64,000 nt of DNA from Pedobacter cryotolerans (GCF_005116475.1 NZ_SWBO01000010.1:90642-154641), one strand, 5' to 3'. Numbered from the stretch's first letter, positions 7,559-16,535 are shown. Program-made: numbers and translations. Notes: a model not told the origin generated them from the letters alone.

Positions 7559-9259
7559 TTAAAGGTTTCCTTTTTTCAATTCGCTAACTGCAAAATCTGC
7601 TGCTCTTGCTGTTAAAGCCATATAAGTTAATGATGGGTTTTGGCAAGCAGCCGATGGCATACAAGCTCCATCAGTAACAAAAACATTTTTAACTTCATGC
7701 ATTTGGTTCCATTTATTTAAAACCGATGTTTTAGGATCATGGCCCATTCTGGCTGTGCCCATTTCATGAATTGCCATACCAGGTTCAGACCCATTATCAA
7801 ATGTTTTTATATCTTTAAGTCCGGCAGCTTCCAACATTTCTGCAGCATCATTCATCATGTCTACACGCATTTTAGCTTCGTTTTCTCCAAATTCACAATC
7901 GATAGCTAAAACAGGTTGACCCCATTTATCTTTTTTAGTTTTATCAATATATACATGATTTTTATGGAATGGCAATGTTTCGCCGAAACCACCTAAACCC
8001 ATATTCCAAGCACCTGGAGTACTCATTATATCTTTAAAATCACCACCAAAATCTAGCTCAGCAATTTCTTTATGCCAACTGCCACGGTTTGCATTACCTT
8101 GATAACCGAAACCTCGTAAATAATCACGCTTTTCATTACCTATGTTTCTGTAACGAGGGATGTAAATTCCGTTAGCTCTCTTTCCGTAAACATACTTGTC
8201 ATCAAAACCTTCGGCTTTGCCATTTGCACCAGCACGGAAATGGTGATCCATTAAGTTGTGCCCTAACTCGCCACTACCGTTACCTAGTCCGTTTGGATGC
8301 TCGGCAGATGTTGAGTTTAATAATAAGAATGTAGTGCCAAGTGTAGATCCATTCACAAAAACAATTTTTGCAAAATATTCAATGTTCTCCATGGTTTCAG
8401 AATCGATAATTCTTACACCTTTTGCTTTTTGGGTTTCTTTATCGTAAATAATTTCGTTTACTAAAGAGAATGGTCTTAAAGTTAAATTGCCCGTTGCTAT
8501 CGCGGCTGGCAATGTAGATGATTGTGTGCTGAAATAAGCTCCGAAAGGACAACCTCTGCTGCATAAATTACGGTATTGGCAACTTCCTCTGCCACCATGT
8601 TCAACGGTTAAGTTCGCTACACGACCCATTGTCATGATGCGGCTGCGGTTGTATTTTTTCTCAATACGCTCTTTAACTGCTTTTTCTACCACATTCATTT
8701 GCATCGGAGGTAAAAACTGCCCATCAGGGAAATGAGGGAAATCTTCATTCATCCCACTTATTCCAGCAAATTTCTCTGCATAATCATACCAAGGAGCAAT
8801 ATCTTTATAACGAATTGGCCAATCTACGCCATGTCCATCCTTTAAATTTTCTTCAAAGTTTAAATCGCTGAAACGGTAGCTTTGGCGTCCCCACATTAAA
8901 GATTTTCCACCAACGTGAAAACCACGATACCAATCAAATCTTTTAACTTCGGTGTAAGGGCAATCTAAATCATTAACCCAAAAACTTTCATTGTATTCTT
9001 GATAAGGATAATCTCTTTTTTGAACTGGGTGTGTTCTTTTTTGCTCTTCGGTTAATTTACCACGATGCTCAAATTCCCAAGGCTTTTTCATTGCCGTGGT
9101 ATAATCTTTTATATGTTCAATGTTTCTGCCACGCTCAAGTAACAAAACCTTTAAACCTTTTTCTGTTAATTCTTTTGCTGCCCAACCACCACTAATTCCA
9201 GAACCTACAACTATAGCGTCGTAAGTATTTTGTGCAGTTGCTTTTGTATTTAAATTCAT
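7559..9259 (-). CDS. GMC oxidoreductase, large subunit of a glycoside 3-dehydrogenase-type complex
   Basis: A 566-residue FAD enzyme of the glucose-methanol-choline family. The FAD-binding motif GSGISGGWAA is at 19-28. The C-terminal GMC_oxred_C part carries the probable catalytic pair His498 (IHEMGTARMG) and Asn541 (CQNPSLTY). A compact cysteine set, Cys227-x5-Cys233-x3-Cys237, matches the iron-sulfur (3Fe-4S type) position known from FAD-glucose dehydrogenase and related multi-subunit enzymes. It has no signal peptide of its own. The small-subunit gene 18 bases upstream carries a Tat-like signal, so the pair is probably exported together. Electrons would go to the cytochrome c encoded nearby. 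The likely reaction is oxidation of sugar or glycoside C3; gluconate- or sorbitol-type dehydrogenase activity is the alternative. Confidence 0.86.
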   Translation of the reverse strand: MNLNTKATAQNTYDAIVVGSGISGGWAAKELTEKGLKVLLLERGRNIEHIKDYTTAMKKPWEFEHRGKLTEEQKRTHPVQKRDYPYQEYNESFWVNDLDCPYTEVKRFDWYRGFHVGGKSLMWGRQSYRFSDLNFEENLKDGHGVDWPIRYKDIAPWYDYAEKFAGISGMNEDFPHFPDGQFLPPMQMNVVEKAVKERIEKKYNRSRIMTMGRVANLTVEHGGRGSCQYRNLCSRGCPFGAYFSTQSSTLPAAIATGNLTLRPFSLVNEIIYDKETQKAKGVRIIDSETMENIEYFAKIVFVNGSTLGTTFLLLNSTSAEHPNGLGNGSGELGHNLMDHHFRAGANGKAEGFDDKYVYGKRANGIYIPRYRNIGNEKRDYLRGFGYQGNANRGSWHKEIAELDFGGDFKDIMSTPGAWNMGLGGFGETLPFHKNHVYIDKTKKDKWGQPVLAIDCEFGENEAKMRVDMMNDAAEMLEAAGLKDIKTFDNGSEPGMAIHEMGTARMGHDPKTSVLNKWNQMHEVKNVFVTDGACMPSAACQNPSLTYMALTARAADFAVSELKKGNL

Positions 9260-9277
9260 TATAAAATGAGATAAGAT

Positions 9278-9946
9278 TTATGCGTAAACTCTTTGACCAG
9301 GTTTCATTTTCATATCGCCATCATAGCGACCTGGAATTTCTACAAACTCATAGGCTTGTGTAGCACCAATTTCAGATGTGAAAAAGCCAAGAATGGTTAA
9401 GTCTCTTGCTATTGCAAAAAACTGTGGGGCTTTTTTAGGTTTTTCTTTCACCGCCATCGGGTTTCCTGCCTGTTCTTTTTCGGGTTTGGCTCCTTTAGAG
9501 TCTTGTTCTAATTTAGCAGCTTTTTCACCGCTACTCTTTTCTTCATCTATAGAAGCCAAAGTATCTTCGCGAAGTTTGGCGACTAATTGTTGGCGTTCTT
9601 TTACAGAAATTTCTATAAATGATTTTTTAAATTCTTTTTTAGAACGATCTTCCAAATCATCAAGTCCTTTTACAAATGCTGTTTGTGCATCCTCTGGATA
9701 ACAATCTTTCATCATCATGGTAATAAAAGGACCAACATTTGCCGCCTTTGCACCAGGAGATTTTGCAGTTGTCGGAATAATGATATCTGCTAGCTCAGTA
9801 ACTATTTTCTGGTGATTATCGGAAAATAAATTTTCACCATTTTTGCCAGGTTCGTTACAGCTATCAAATAAAGTAGCAATTGTGGTAGCTGATAATGCTC
9901 CACCAATTAAAAAGGCCACGCTTTTTACGGCTTCTCTTCTGTCCAT
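9278..9946 (-). CDS. Gluconate 2-dehydrogenase subunit 3 family protein (small subunit)
   Basis: A 222-residue partner of the GMC enzyme (PF13618 type). The N-terminus MDRREAVKSVAFLIGG is a short twin-arginine-like signal, and Cys30 follows the hydrophobic stretch. In related glucose and glucoside 3-dehydrogenases this small subunit is the export chaperone that carries the FAD subunit across the membrane. Residues about 131-173 form a Lys/Glu-rich, low-complexity insert (EEKSSGEKAAKLEQ and onward) that I would not expect in the core fold; it is probably a flexible linker. The final part (FFAIARDLTILGFFTSEIG) returns to the family pattern. It is the first gene of the minus-strand cluster. Confidence 0.82.
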   Translation of the reverse strand: MDRREAVKSVAFLIGGALSATTIATLFDSCNEPGKNGENLFSDNHQKIVTELADIIIPTTAKSPGAKAANVGPFITMMMKDCYPEDAQTAFVKGLDDLEDRSKKEFKKSFIEISVKERQQLVAKLREDTLASIDEEKSSGEKAAKLEQDSKGAKPEKEQAGNPMAVKEKPKKAPQFFAIARDLTILGFFTSEIGATQAYEFVEIPGRYDGDMKMKPGQRVYA

Positions 9947-10188
9947 ATACTTTGGTTAGGTTTTGTGCCATTAAATTAGACAAAAAAACTATACATAAAG
10001 AAAAGCCTACTAAATTTATGAGGTGTAAAAGGTACACAATTTAAAAAAGTGCATTTAATGCATAACTAAAAGGATTTAGTAATTGTAAAAATTAGCTTAC
10101 AAAAGAAATGATGACACCCAAAATTTATTGTGTTTATCTAATAAAAGGTTAATTCCATTTTTTTACCTTTGCAGAATATCCATAATGT
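9947..10188. promoter_or_regulatory. Divergent promoter region between keto-sugar cluster and tdh
   Basis: A 242-base AT-rich gap between divergent genes. On the plus strand TACCTTTG (10164-10171) matches the Bacteroidota -7 box TAnnTTTG and lies 17 bases before the tdh ATG. I could not find a -33 TTG at the usual 19-21 base spacing. No equally good box was found for the minus-strand cluster. Confidence 0.55.
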
Positions 10189-11133
10189 ATGAGCGAAAAA
10201 ATTTTAGTTTTAGGATCTAACGGACAAATAGGTACAGAATTAGTTACGGCCTTGCGTAAAGCCTATGGTAATGATAACGTAGTAGCCTGTGATATTAGAA
10301 GACCTGACTATGAAACCAAAAATGCTGGTCCATTTGAATTTGTTAACGTTTTAGATAAAGAAATCTTGAAAGAGATTTTTACCAAATATAAACCAAAACA
10401 AGTTTATTTATTGGCTGCCTTATTATCTGCAACTGGTGAACAAAACCCAAAATTGGCTTGGGATTTAAATATGAACGGTTTGCTAAATGTGTTAGATTTA
10501 GCTTTGGTATTTAAAACCGCAAAGGTTTACTGGCCGAGTTCAATTGCTATTTTTGGTCCAAATTCTCCAAAAGATAATACACCACAATATTGTACAATGG
10601 ACCCGAATACGGTTTATGGTATTAGTAAAATGGCAGGTGAACGTTGGTGCGAATATTACTATCAAAAATATAATTTAGATGTAAGAAGTATTCGCTACCC
10701 TGGTTTAATTAGTTGGAAAGCAGCTCCAGGAGGAGGAACAACTGATTATGCTATTCATATTTTTCATGAAGCCTTAAAAAAAGGAAGTTATGCTTCATTT
10801 TTATCGGCAACAACAGAACTGCCGATGATGTACATGGATGATGCGATTAGAGGAACCATAGAATTGATGGATGCACCTGCAGACCAAATTTCTATCAGAT
10901 CAAGCTATAATTTTGGGGGGGTTAGCTTTACTCCAGAGGTATTAGCAACAGAAATTCGCAGACATATTCCAGATTTTAAATTATCTTACACAGCAAATGA
11001 TCCTCGTCAAGATATTGCCAACAGTTGGCCAAAATCTATTGATGATAGTTTTGCTAAAAATGATTGGGCATGGAAACCAGAATTTGATTTGGCTAGAATG
11101 ACTGATGATATGTTGAAAAATTTAAAGAAATAG
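10189..11133 (+). CDS. tdh: L-threonine 3-dehydrogenase, short-chain (SDR/epimerase-like) type
   Basis: A 314-residue NAD-dependent enzyme of the extended SDR family, not the zinc alcohol dehydrogenase type. It shows GSNGQIG (9-15) for NAD, the serine segment WPSSIAIFGP (115-124), and the catalytic Tyr143-x3-Lys147 in VYGISK. The stretch LISWKAAPGGGTTDYA is characteristic of bacterial SDR-type threonine dehydrogenases. It converts L-threonine to 2-amino-3-oxobutyrate, which Kbl (32526-33713) would cleave to glycine and acetyl-CoA; the two genes are not adjacent here. A second ATG at 10185 is out of frame. Confidence 0.92.
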   Translation: MSEKILVLGSNGQIGTELVTALRKAYGNDNVVACDIRRPDYETKNAGPFEFVNVLDKEILKEIFTKYKPKQVYLLAALLSATGEQNPKLAWDLNMNGLLNVLDLALVFKTAKVYWPSSIAIFGPNSPKDNTPQYCTMDPNTVYGISKMAGERWCEYYYQKYNLDVRSIRYPGLISWKAAPGGGTTDYAIHIFHEALKKGSYASFLSATTELPMMYMDDAIRGTIELMDAPADQISIRSSYNFGGVSFTPEVLATEIRRHIPDFKLSYTANDPRQDIANSWPKSIDDSFAKNDWAWKPEFDLARMTDDMLKNLKK

Positions 11134-11188
11134 ACGCGTTTGGCGTTAAGCGTTTTGCGTTTCGCTTCCCGCTTATCGCTTAACTCAA
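11134..11188. repeat. Word-like repeat (GCGTTAAGCGTTTTGCG type)
   Basis: The short spacer between tdh and yebC is filled by variations on GCGTTA, GCGTTT, GCTTCC and GCTTATCGCTTAA. This resembles the other word-like repeats in the window. No gene or terminator is evident. Confidence 0.5.
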
Positions 11189-11200
11189 AACAATGTAAAA

Positions 11201-11929
11201 ATGGGAAGAGCATTCGAATTTAGAAAAGAAAGAAAATTTAAACGTTGGGCTAAAATGGCCGTTCAGTTTACGCGTATCGGTAAAGATATTGTAATGGCGG
11301 TTAAAGATGCTGGGCCTCATCCAGAAACCAACTCACGTTTACGTACAGCTATGCAAAATGCTAAGGCTGTAAACATGCCAAAAGATAGGGTAGAAGCTGC
11401 AATTAAGCGTGCTTCAGATAAATCTATGGCCAATTATGAAGAGATTGTTTATGAAGGTTATGCACCTCATGGTGTTGCTGTTTTAATTGAAACTGCTACA
11501 GATAATACCAACCGTACCGTTGCAAATGTGCGTAGCTATTTTAACAAAACTGATGGCTCATTGGGTAAAACAGGATCGTTAGATTTTGTATTTAACCGTA
11601 AATCTATATTCAGGTTTGTGCCTGCTGAAGATTTAGATTTAGAAGAGTTAGAATTTGAATTAATTGATGCTGGTTTAGAAGAATTATATGTAGAGGCTGA
11701 TGAGGAAGGAAATGATATCGCGGTAGCGCAAGGAACTTTTGAAAATTTTGGTCCACTGCAAAAAGCATTAGAAGAAAAAGGAATTGAATTAAAAAGTTCA
11801 AAATTAGAGCGTATTGCTTTGTCGCATCATGAAGTTACAGAAGAACAAGCATTAGATGTTTTGAAATTGATAGATAAGTTGGAAGAGGATGATGATGTTC
11901 AAGCGGTTTATCATAACATGGCTGAGTAA
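11201..11929 (+). CDS. yebC: YebC/PmpR family protein (TACO1-like)
   Basis: A 242-residue cytosolic protein of the usual family length. The N-terminus MGRAFEFRKERKFKRWAKMA, the signature KAVNMPKDRVEAAIKRA and the VYEGYAPHGVAVLIE region identify it. The family was long annotated as transcriptional regulators; more recent work links it to translation, helping ribosomes through difficult sequences. It follows tdh by 67 bases of repeat and is followed by the repeat-filled gap. The acidic C-terminal end (KLEEDDDVQAVYHNMAE) is typical. Confidence 0.93.
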   Translation: MGRAFEFRKERKFKRWAKMAVQFTRIGKDIVMAVKDAGPHPETNSRLRTAMQNAKAVNMPKDRVEAAIKRASDKSMANYEEIVYEGYAPHGVAVLIETATDNTNRTVANVRSYFNKTDGSLGKTGSLDFVFNRKSIFRFVPAEDLDLEELEFELIDAGLEELYVEADEEGNDIAVAQGTFENFGPLQKALEEKGIELKSSKLERIALSHHEVTEEQALDVLKLIDKLEEDDDVQAVYHNMAE

Positions 11930-12383
11930 AAATTTGTCATTCAGAGCGAAGCAAAGAATCTGAAATAAAGATTATAGTGGCTTGGAGATATATTCTTCAA
12001 GCCTTTTTGTTTTGATAATTTTTGAAGAGCAAAACCTGTGTCAGTCGGTTAATTCAGTCCCGCCATCATTCCAAGTTCTCATTTCTTCGCAGCGGGCGGA
12101 TCCATTCTGAGCTTTACATTTTGTCGGGTCTATTTTACTTAGGTTTGCCTTTATATGCTAAACCTGACAGCAGCGAGCACGAAGCCGATTTTTCATCGGC
12201 AAGTAAAGCGAATGGCAGGGCTTTCGGAACCGATGAAATGCAGGAATTTGCTTTTCAAAAAGCTTTAGAAAGGAGATTGCTTCGTCGGCTGAAAAGCCTT
12301 CTCGCAATGACGAATATTAAACGTCATTGCTGTAGAGGAATGAAGCAATCTTAAAGCGAAAGATATTCTTTTGAGTTTGTAAC
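11930..12383. repeat. Gene-free composite repeat region
   Basis: A 454-base gap with no credible gene. Three repeat types lie end to end. First, GTCATTC..GAGCGAAGCAAAGAATC (11936-11965). Second, a TCCCG...CGGGTCTATTTT element (about 12057-12137) whose continuation contains the 17-base hairpin GCCGATTTTTCATCGGC (12184-12200). Third, the CGTCATTGC/GAAGCAATCT type in both orientations (about 12268-12354). A 110-codon frame at 12022-12354 is made of these repeats and is not a gene. Confidence 0.75.
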
Positions 12384-13160
12384 TTACTTCTTGTGGCTAA
12401 ATAACCAAGGCATTAACTCTGGTTCGGCAAAAGTGCTATCCCAACTGTTATGGTTTGCTTTTGGGTAAATGGTGTATTTGGGCTCATAACCTAACTTTCT
12501 TAATTCTCTAAAAACACTATAGGTTAACTGCGGATTTACCACATCATCTAAGCCACCATGAAAAATCCAAAGTGGTACGTTTTTGTATTTTTTAGCATTT
12601 GCAGGATTATCGCCGCCACAAATTGAAAATGCTGCAGCAAAAGTTTTTGGTTTACGTCTTAAAATTTCAAAAGTTCCCATGCCACCCATAGATAAGCCTC
12701 CAACGTAAATTTGGTTTTGCGCTACAAAAGGTTTTTTGAAAAATTCATCGGTAAACTGTAAAACCAAATTCATTGATTTGGTAGGTTCGCCACCTTTTAC
12801 AAAATTGAAAAAACGCTTATTACTTACCGTTTCAATTTCTACATTTGCCCAATAACTATCTTCGGCACATTGTGGAAATATAACAATTGACGGGTGGTTT
12901 TTACGATAGTTATCAGATAGAAATAGCTTTCCTCCATTTGCTAATTGCTTTTGGTTGTCGTTACCACTCTCGCCTCTGCCATGCAAAAACAAAACCACAG
13001 GGTATTGTTTTTTGGCATCAAAATTTTCTGGATATAAAATTCTGTACTTTAAGGTATCAGTACCGAGTACGAAACTTTGCTTTTCATATTTGCTTAAATC
13101 TTGCGCAAAGGCTGATGAAATGAGTAAACAAAGCGTGAATATGATTGATATTTTTTTCAT
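12384..13160 (-). CDS. Exported alpha/beta hydrolase (esterase/prolyl-oligopeptidase-like)
   Basis: A 258-residue protein with a Sec signal peptide (MKKISIIFTLCLLISSAFA, cut near residue 19). The start at 13160 is chosen because the longer frame from 13220 translates an intergenic word repeat. The alpha/beta-hydrolase signature includes HGRGE (60-64, oxyanion region), nucleophile Ser157 in GLSMGG, and probable Asp206 and His237 (ANHNSW). It resembles the secreted poly(3-hydroxybutyrate)-depolymerase-like or carbohydrate-esterase-like hydrolases often placed in Bacteroidota sugar loci. Lying 69 bases after the GH3 gene, it is the last gene of the glucan locus. It may remove acyl groups from substituted glucans, but the substrate is unknown. 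Confidence 0.82.
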   Translation of the reverse strand: MKKISIIFTLCLLISSAFAQDLSKYEKQSFVLGTDTLKYRILYPENFDAKKQYPVVLFLHGRGESGNDNQKQLANGGKLFLSDNYRKNHPSIVIFPQCAEDSYWANVEIETVSNKRFFNFVKGGEPTKSMNLVLQFTDEFFKKPFVAQNQIYVGGLSMGGMGTFEILRRKPKTFAAAFSICGGDNPANAKKYKNVPLWIFHGGLDDVVNPQLTYSVFRELRKLGYEPKYTIYPKANHNSWDSTFAEPELMPWLFSHKK

Positions 13161-13215
13161 TGTTTTGAGATTTGAGACATTAGATGTGAGATTTGAGACC
13201 TTCCGCCTTCCAACC
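13161..13215. repeat. Word-like repeat (GAGATTTGAGACATTAGATGTGAGA type)
   Basis: Two close copies of GAGATTTGAGAC separated by ATTAGATGT, then CTTCC-rich sequence. The inverse of the same vocabulary occurs at 42350-42385 upstream of rlmD. It lies in the spacer between the GH3 and esterase genes. Confidence 0.6.
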
Positions 13216-13229
13216 CTCAACCTTTTGCC

Positions 13230-15527
13230 TTATTTAACCAATTTAAAATCTACCTCCTTAACATCTCTAACATTTGGACCAACAAAAACTTTAAAATCAC
13301 CAGCTTCGGCAACAAACTTTAAATCGCTATTAAAGAATTTTAAATCTTCTTCCGTAATGTTAAAAGTAACCACTTTGCTTTCGCCAGGTTGTAAACTAAT
13401 TTTTTGGAAACCTTTTAATTCTTTAACCGGTCTTGTGCTAGTTCCAACCAAGTCACGAGTATATAATTGAACAATTTCTTCGCCGGCAACTTTACCCGTA
13501 TTGGTAATAGTTACATAAGCAGTTAATTTTTGTTCAGGTTTTAAAGTGTTACTGCTTAATTTAAAGTTGCTGTAATCAAATGTAGTATAGCTTAAGCCAT
13601 AACCGAAAGGATATAAAGGTTCGTTGCTCACATCTAAATAATTAGAGCGGAAACGGAAAAACCATTTCTCATCTGCCAACGGGCGACCAGTATTTTTATG
13701 GCTGTAATACAATGGCACTTGACCAACATTTTGAGGAAAAGTAACCGTTAATTTTCCAGAAGGATTTGCATCACCAAATAAAACATCGCCTATGGCTTTT
13801 GCAGCTTCAACACCGCCAAACCAAACGTTTAAAATTGCTGGTACGTTTTCACTTTCCCATTTTAAAGTCATGGGGCGACCAGCAAATAATACCAAAACTA
13901 CAGGTTTGCCAGTTTTAAGTAAGGCTGCTAATAATTTTTTCTGCGTTTCTGGAATACCGATATCAGTTCTGCTAGAGCTTTCCCCACTCATTTCAGAAGC
14001 TTCGCCCAAGGCAGCCACAATTACATCAGCTTTATTAGCAGTTTTTACCGCTTCTTCAATTATTTCTTCTTCAGAACGGTTATCTCTAGGAATATCTCTA
14101 CCGTGTGCAGTAGCATAAGTTTGTTGGTTTGCATCAGCAATTAAATTTGAGCCTAATGCATGAATAATTTTTACATTTTTACCAGCAACCTCAGTTAAAC
14201 CTTGTAAAAGTGTTGGTATTTTAGACATATCAGCGTTTACGCTCCAAGTACCAGGCATATTACTAGCTGTATTTGCCAAAGGGCCAATTAGAGCAATTGT
14301 TCCAGATCTTTTTAAAGGTAAAGTTTGGTTATCATTTTTTAATAATACGAAAGTTTTAGCTGCGGTTTCTCTGGCAAATTTTAAGTTTTCAGGCGTTAAG
14401 ATTTCGTTTTTAGCACGTTCTTCGCTGCAGTACCTAAAAGGATCATCAAACAAACCTAATTTGTATTTAGCTTCCAAAATTAAACGGCAAGCATTGTCTA
14501 TTTGTGTAATTGCTACTTTACCTTCTTTAACAGATTGTTTTAAAGTAGTTAAATACCCTTCGCTTACCATATCCATATCTGTACCAGCTTTAAGCGATAG
14601 GGCCGAAACGGTTTTTAAATCGCCTAAACCATGGTTTATCAATTCGCTAACACCAGTATAATCTGAAGCTACAAAACCTTTAAAGCCCCATTGTTTACGT
14701 AAAACATCAGTTAATAACCATTTATTAGCTGTTGCAGGCACGCCGTTAATGTCGTTAAAAGAAACCATGATACTACCAGCGCCTGCATCTAAAGCAGCTT
14801 TGTAAGGAGGCAAATATTCATTATACATTCTATCTAAACTCATATCGGTAGTGTTGTAATCTCTACCAGCTTCTGAGGCTCCGTATAAAGCAAAGTGTTT
14901 TACGCAAGCCATAAGTGTATTATTTGCAGCTAAATCATTGCCTTGGTAGCCTCTTACCATTACTTTAGCAATTTGAGAACCCAAATAAGTATCTTCTCCA
15001 CTTCCTTCTGCAATTCTTCCCCAACGGGCATCACGAGCAATATCTACCATAGGTGAGAAAGTCCAGTTTAAGCCATCGGCACTTGCTTCTTGTGCTGCAA
15101 CACGGGCAGTTTTTTCTATTAAGGGCAAATCCCAACTTGCAGCTAAAGCTAAAGGAATTGGAAAAGTAGTTTTATAACCGTGTATCACATCCTGACCAAA
15201 AATTAAAGGAATTTTCAATCTACTTTTCATGGCAATTTCTTGCGTTTTGCGAATTTTAGCCGGGGTTGTCATGCTAAAAATGCCACCAACGTTACCTTTT
15301 GCAATTTTCGATTCAATAGCTGTACTCACTGCAGAGCCAGTATTAGCTTCGCCACCAGTAACTAAATTTAACTGTCCTATTTTTTCATCAATTGTCATTT
15401 TAGACATTAAAGAATTGATGAATGTGTTCATTTTTTGCTGTGCAGGATTTACTGCTTTCTTTTGTTGGGCAAAACCAGTGTTAAATGTAAATGCGGCAAT
15501 TACGAGTAGGAAATTAATTTTTTTCAT
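13230..15527 (-). CDS. bglX: GH3 beta-glucosidase, BglX type, periplasmic
   Basis: A 765-residue glycoside hydrolase family 3 enzyme with a signal peptide (residues 1-20). The order is a TIM-barrel domain (about 35-370), an alpha/beta sandwich domain (about 390-600), and a C-terminal fibronectin III-like domain (about 660-760). The probable nucleophile is Asp289 in FVASDYTG; the acid/base is probably Glu516 in SGESSSR. KHF (210-212) and GEGSGED-like segments are conserved. It releases glucose from the non-reducing end of beta-gluco-oligosaccharides. The BglX group includes a Bacteroides enzyme that prefers beta-1,2 (sophoro-) oligosaccharides, which fits the two GH144-like genes of this locus. 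Confidence 0.93.
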   Translation of the reverse strand: MKKINFLLVIAAFTFNTGFAQQKKAVNPAQQKMNTFINSLMSKMTIDEKIGQLNLVTGGEANTGSAVSTAIESKIAKGNVGGIFSMTTPAKIRKTQEIAMKSRLKIPLIFGQDVIHGYKTTFPIPLALAASWDLPLIEKTARVAAQEASADGLNWTFSPMVDIARDARWGRIAEGSGEDTYLGSQIAKVMVRGYQGNDLAANNTLMACVKHFALYGASEAGRDYNTTDMSLDRMYNEYLPPYKAALDAGAGSIMVSFNDINGVPATANKWLLTDVLRKQWGFKGFVASDYTGVSELINHGLGDLKTVSALSLKAGTDMDMVSEGYLTTLKQSVKEGKVAITQIDNACRLILEAKYKLGLFDDPFRYCSEERAKNEILTPENLKFARETAAKTFVLLKNDNQTLPLKRSGTIALIGPLANTASNMPGTWSVNADMSKIPTLLQGLTEVAGKNVKIIHALGSNLIADANQQTYATAHGRDIPRDNRSEEEIIEEAVKTANKADVIVAALGEASEMSGESSSRTDIGIPETQKKLLAALLKTGKPVVLVLFAGRPMTLKWESENVPAILNVWFGGVEAAKAIGDVLFGDANPSGKLTVTFPQNVGQVPLYYSHKNTGRPLADEKWFFRFRSNYLDVSNEPLYPFGYGLSYTTFDYSNFKLSSNTLKPEQKLTAYVTITNTGKVAGEEIVQLYTRDLVGTSTRPVKELKGFQKISLQPGESKVVTFNITEEDLKFFNSDLKFVAEAGDFKVFVGPNVRDVKEVDFKLVK

Positions 15528-15550
15528 TTGTATGTATTTTATTCGATATT

Positions 15551-16534
15551 CTATTTTTTGCTTGAGCTAAAATTCACCTGTTCGAAGTCGAAATTATGCT
15601 CTTTTTCTAATTTATATTCATTTAAATACGGTGAGTAAGTTTTAATATTAACCGTATTCTTTTTAAAGTTAAGATAGATAATCCTTAAAAAACCATTGCC
15701 ACCTTTTACAGATCCCTTAACACCTTCTTGGTAATTGGCTAACATTTGGTAAACTGGAAGTCCGGCATCATTTGTACTGGTAAGTGTACCAACGCCACCG
15801 TTTAAAATGTGTCCAGAAAATACAAAACGTACATTAGCATTTTTACGAATAAGCTTCTCCCAAATTTGCTCGCCATCATTTACCGCTTTTTCGCCAGTGT
15901 CTTTACCAACACCATAAGCTTGTGGTCTCCAATTATCACCTTCGCCAATTCGGGTATTATCGCTGTACATGTAAGCATGTGTATTTACAATTGCTAACCT
16001 GTCTGGGTGTTTTGCTAATATTTCATTTGCCCAGGTTAAAACTTCATTCCTCGGGCCAAACTCTAAGGTGATAGCTATCCATTTTACTTTTCCGGTGTTT
16101 AACAGAAAATAGGCATTGTCAAGTTTTTGAGGTTCAAATGTTCCGCCGAAATAGCTTTGTTTAGCAAAATCTGCAAAGGGGAAATAGGTGTTAAAAATTG
16201 TACTGTTCCTAACATCAGCAAATTTACCTACTGCACTACCCATATCGTGATTACCAACGGCCAAAACATAAGGAACCTTATTGTCTATTTTAGAAAAATT
16301 ATCTTTTACAACTTGCCATTCTTTATCGTTGTTATTTTGCGTTAAATCTCCCTGTTGCAAAACAAAGTTGATGTTTTTTGCATTACTGGCCACCCAATTA
16401 AGCTGCGATTCCATTATTTCTGGATACTTTTCTGCATAAGTTTGGGTGTCTGGTAATAACACAATTCTCGCTTTTTGGCTACAAGAAGCAAGTATCAAAC
16501 TAAACAAAAAGATGAAATATATTTTTCTATCCAT
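15551..16534 (-). CDS. Lipoprotein metallophosphoesterase (calcineurin-like)
   Basis: A 327-residue protein with a lipobox ending at Cys18 (LILASC). The metal-binding motifs of the calcineurin-like family are in order: LLPDTQ (Asp29), QGDLTQ, VGNHDMG, NTHAYMYSD and FSGHI. The gene starts one base after the stop of the adjacent glucanase gene, so the two are almost certainly translated from one message. Its place in a glucan locus suggests removal of phosphate-containing substituents; cyclic beta-1,2-glucans of other bacteria often carry phosphoglycerol. That link is my inference. A phosphodiesterase acting on other periplasmic substrates remains possible. Confidence 0.85.
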   Translation of the reverse strand: MDRKIYFIFLFSLILASCSQKARIVLLPDTQTYAEKYPEIMESQLNWVASNAKNINFVLQQGDLTQNNNDKEWQVVKDNFSKIDNKVPYVLAVGNHDMGSAVGKFADVRNSTIFNTYFPFADFAKQSYFGGTFEPQKLDNAYFLLNTGKVKWIAITLEFGPRNEVLTWANEILAKHPDRLAIVNTHAYMYSDNTRIGEGDNWRPQAYGVGKDTGEKAVNDGEQIWEKLIRKNANVRFVFSGHILNGGVGTLTSTNDAGLPVYQMLANYQEGVKGSVKGGNGFLRIIYLNFKKNTVNIKTYSPYLNEYKLEKEHNFDFEQVNFSSSKK

Positions 16535-16535
16535 T

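Noticed and set aside
12022..12354. 110-codon plus-strand frame
   Set aside because: It is composed entirely of repeat elements and hairpins, with no family features.
12955..13470. 171-codon plus-strand frame
   Set aside because: It lies opposite the esterase start, a word repeat and the GH3 end. Both minus-strand genes are well supported.
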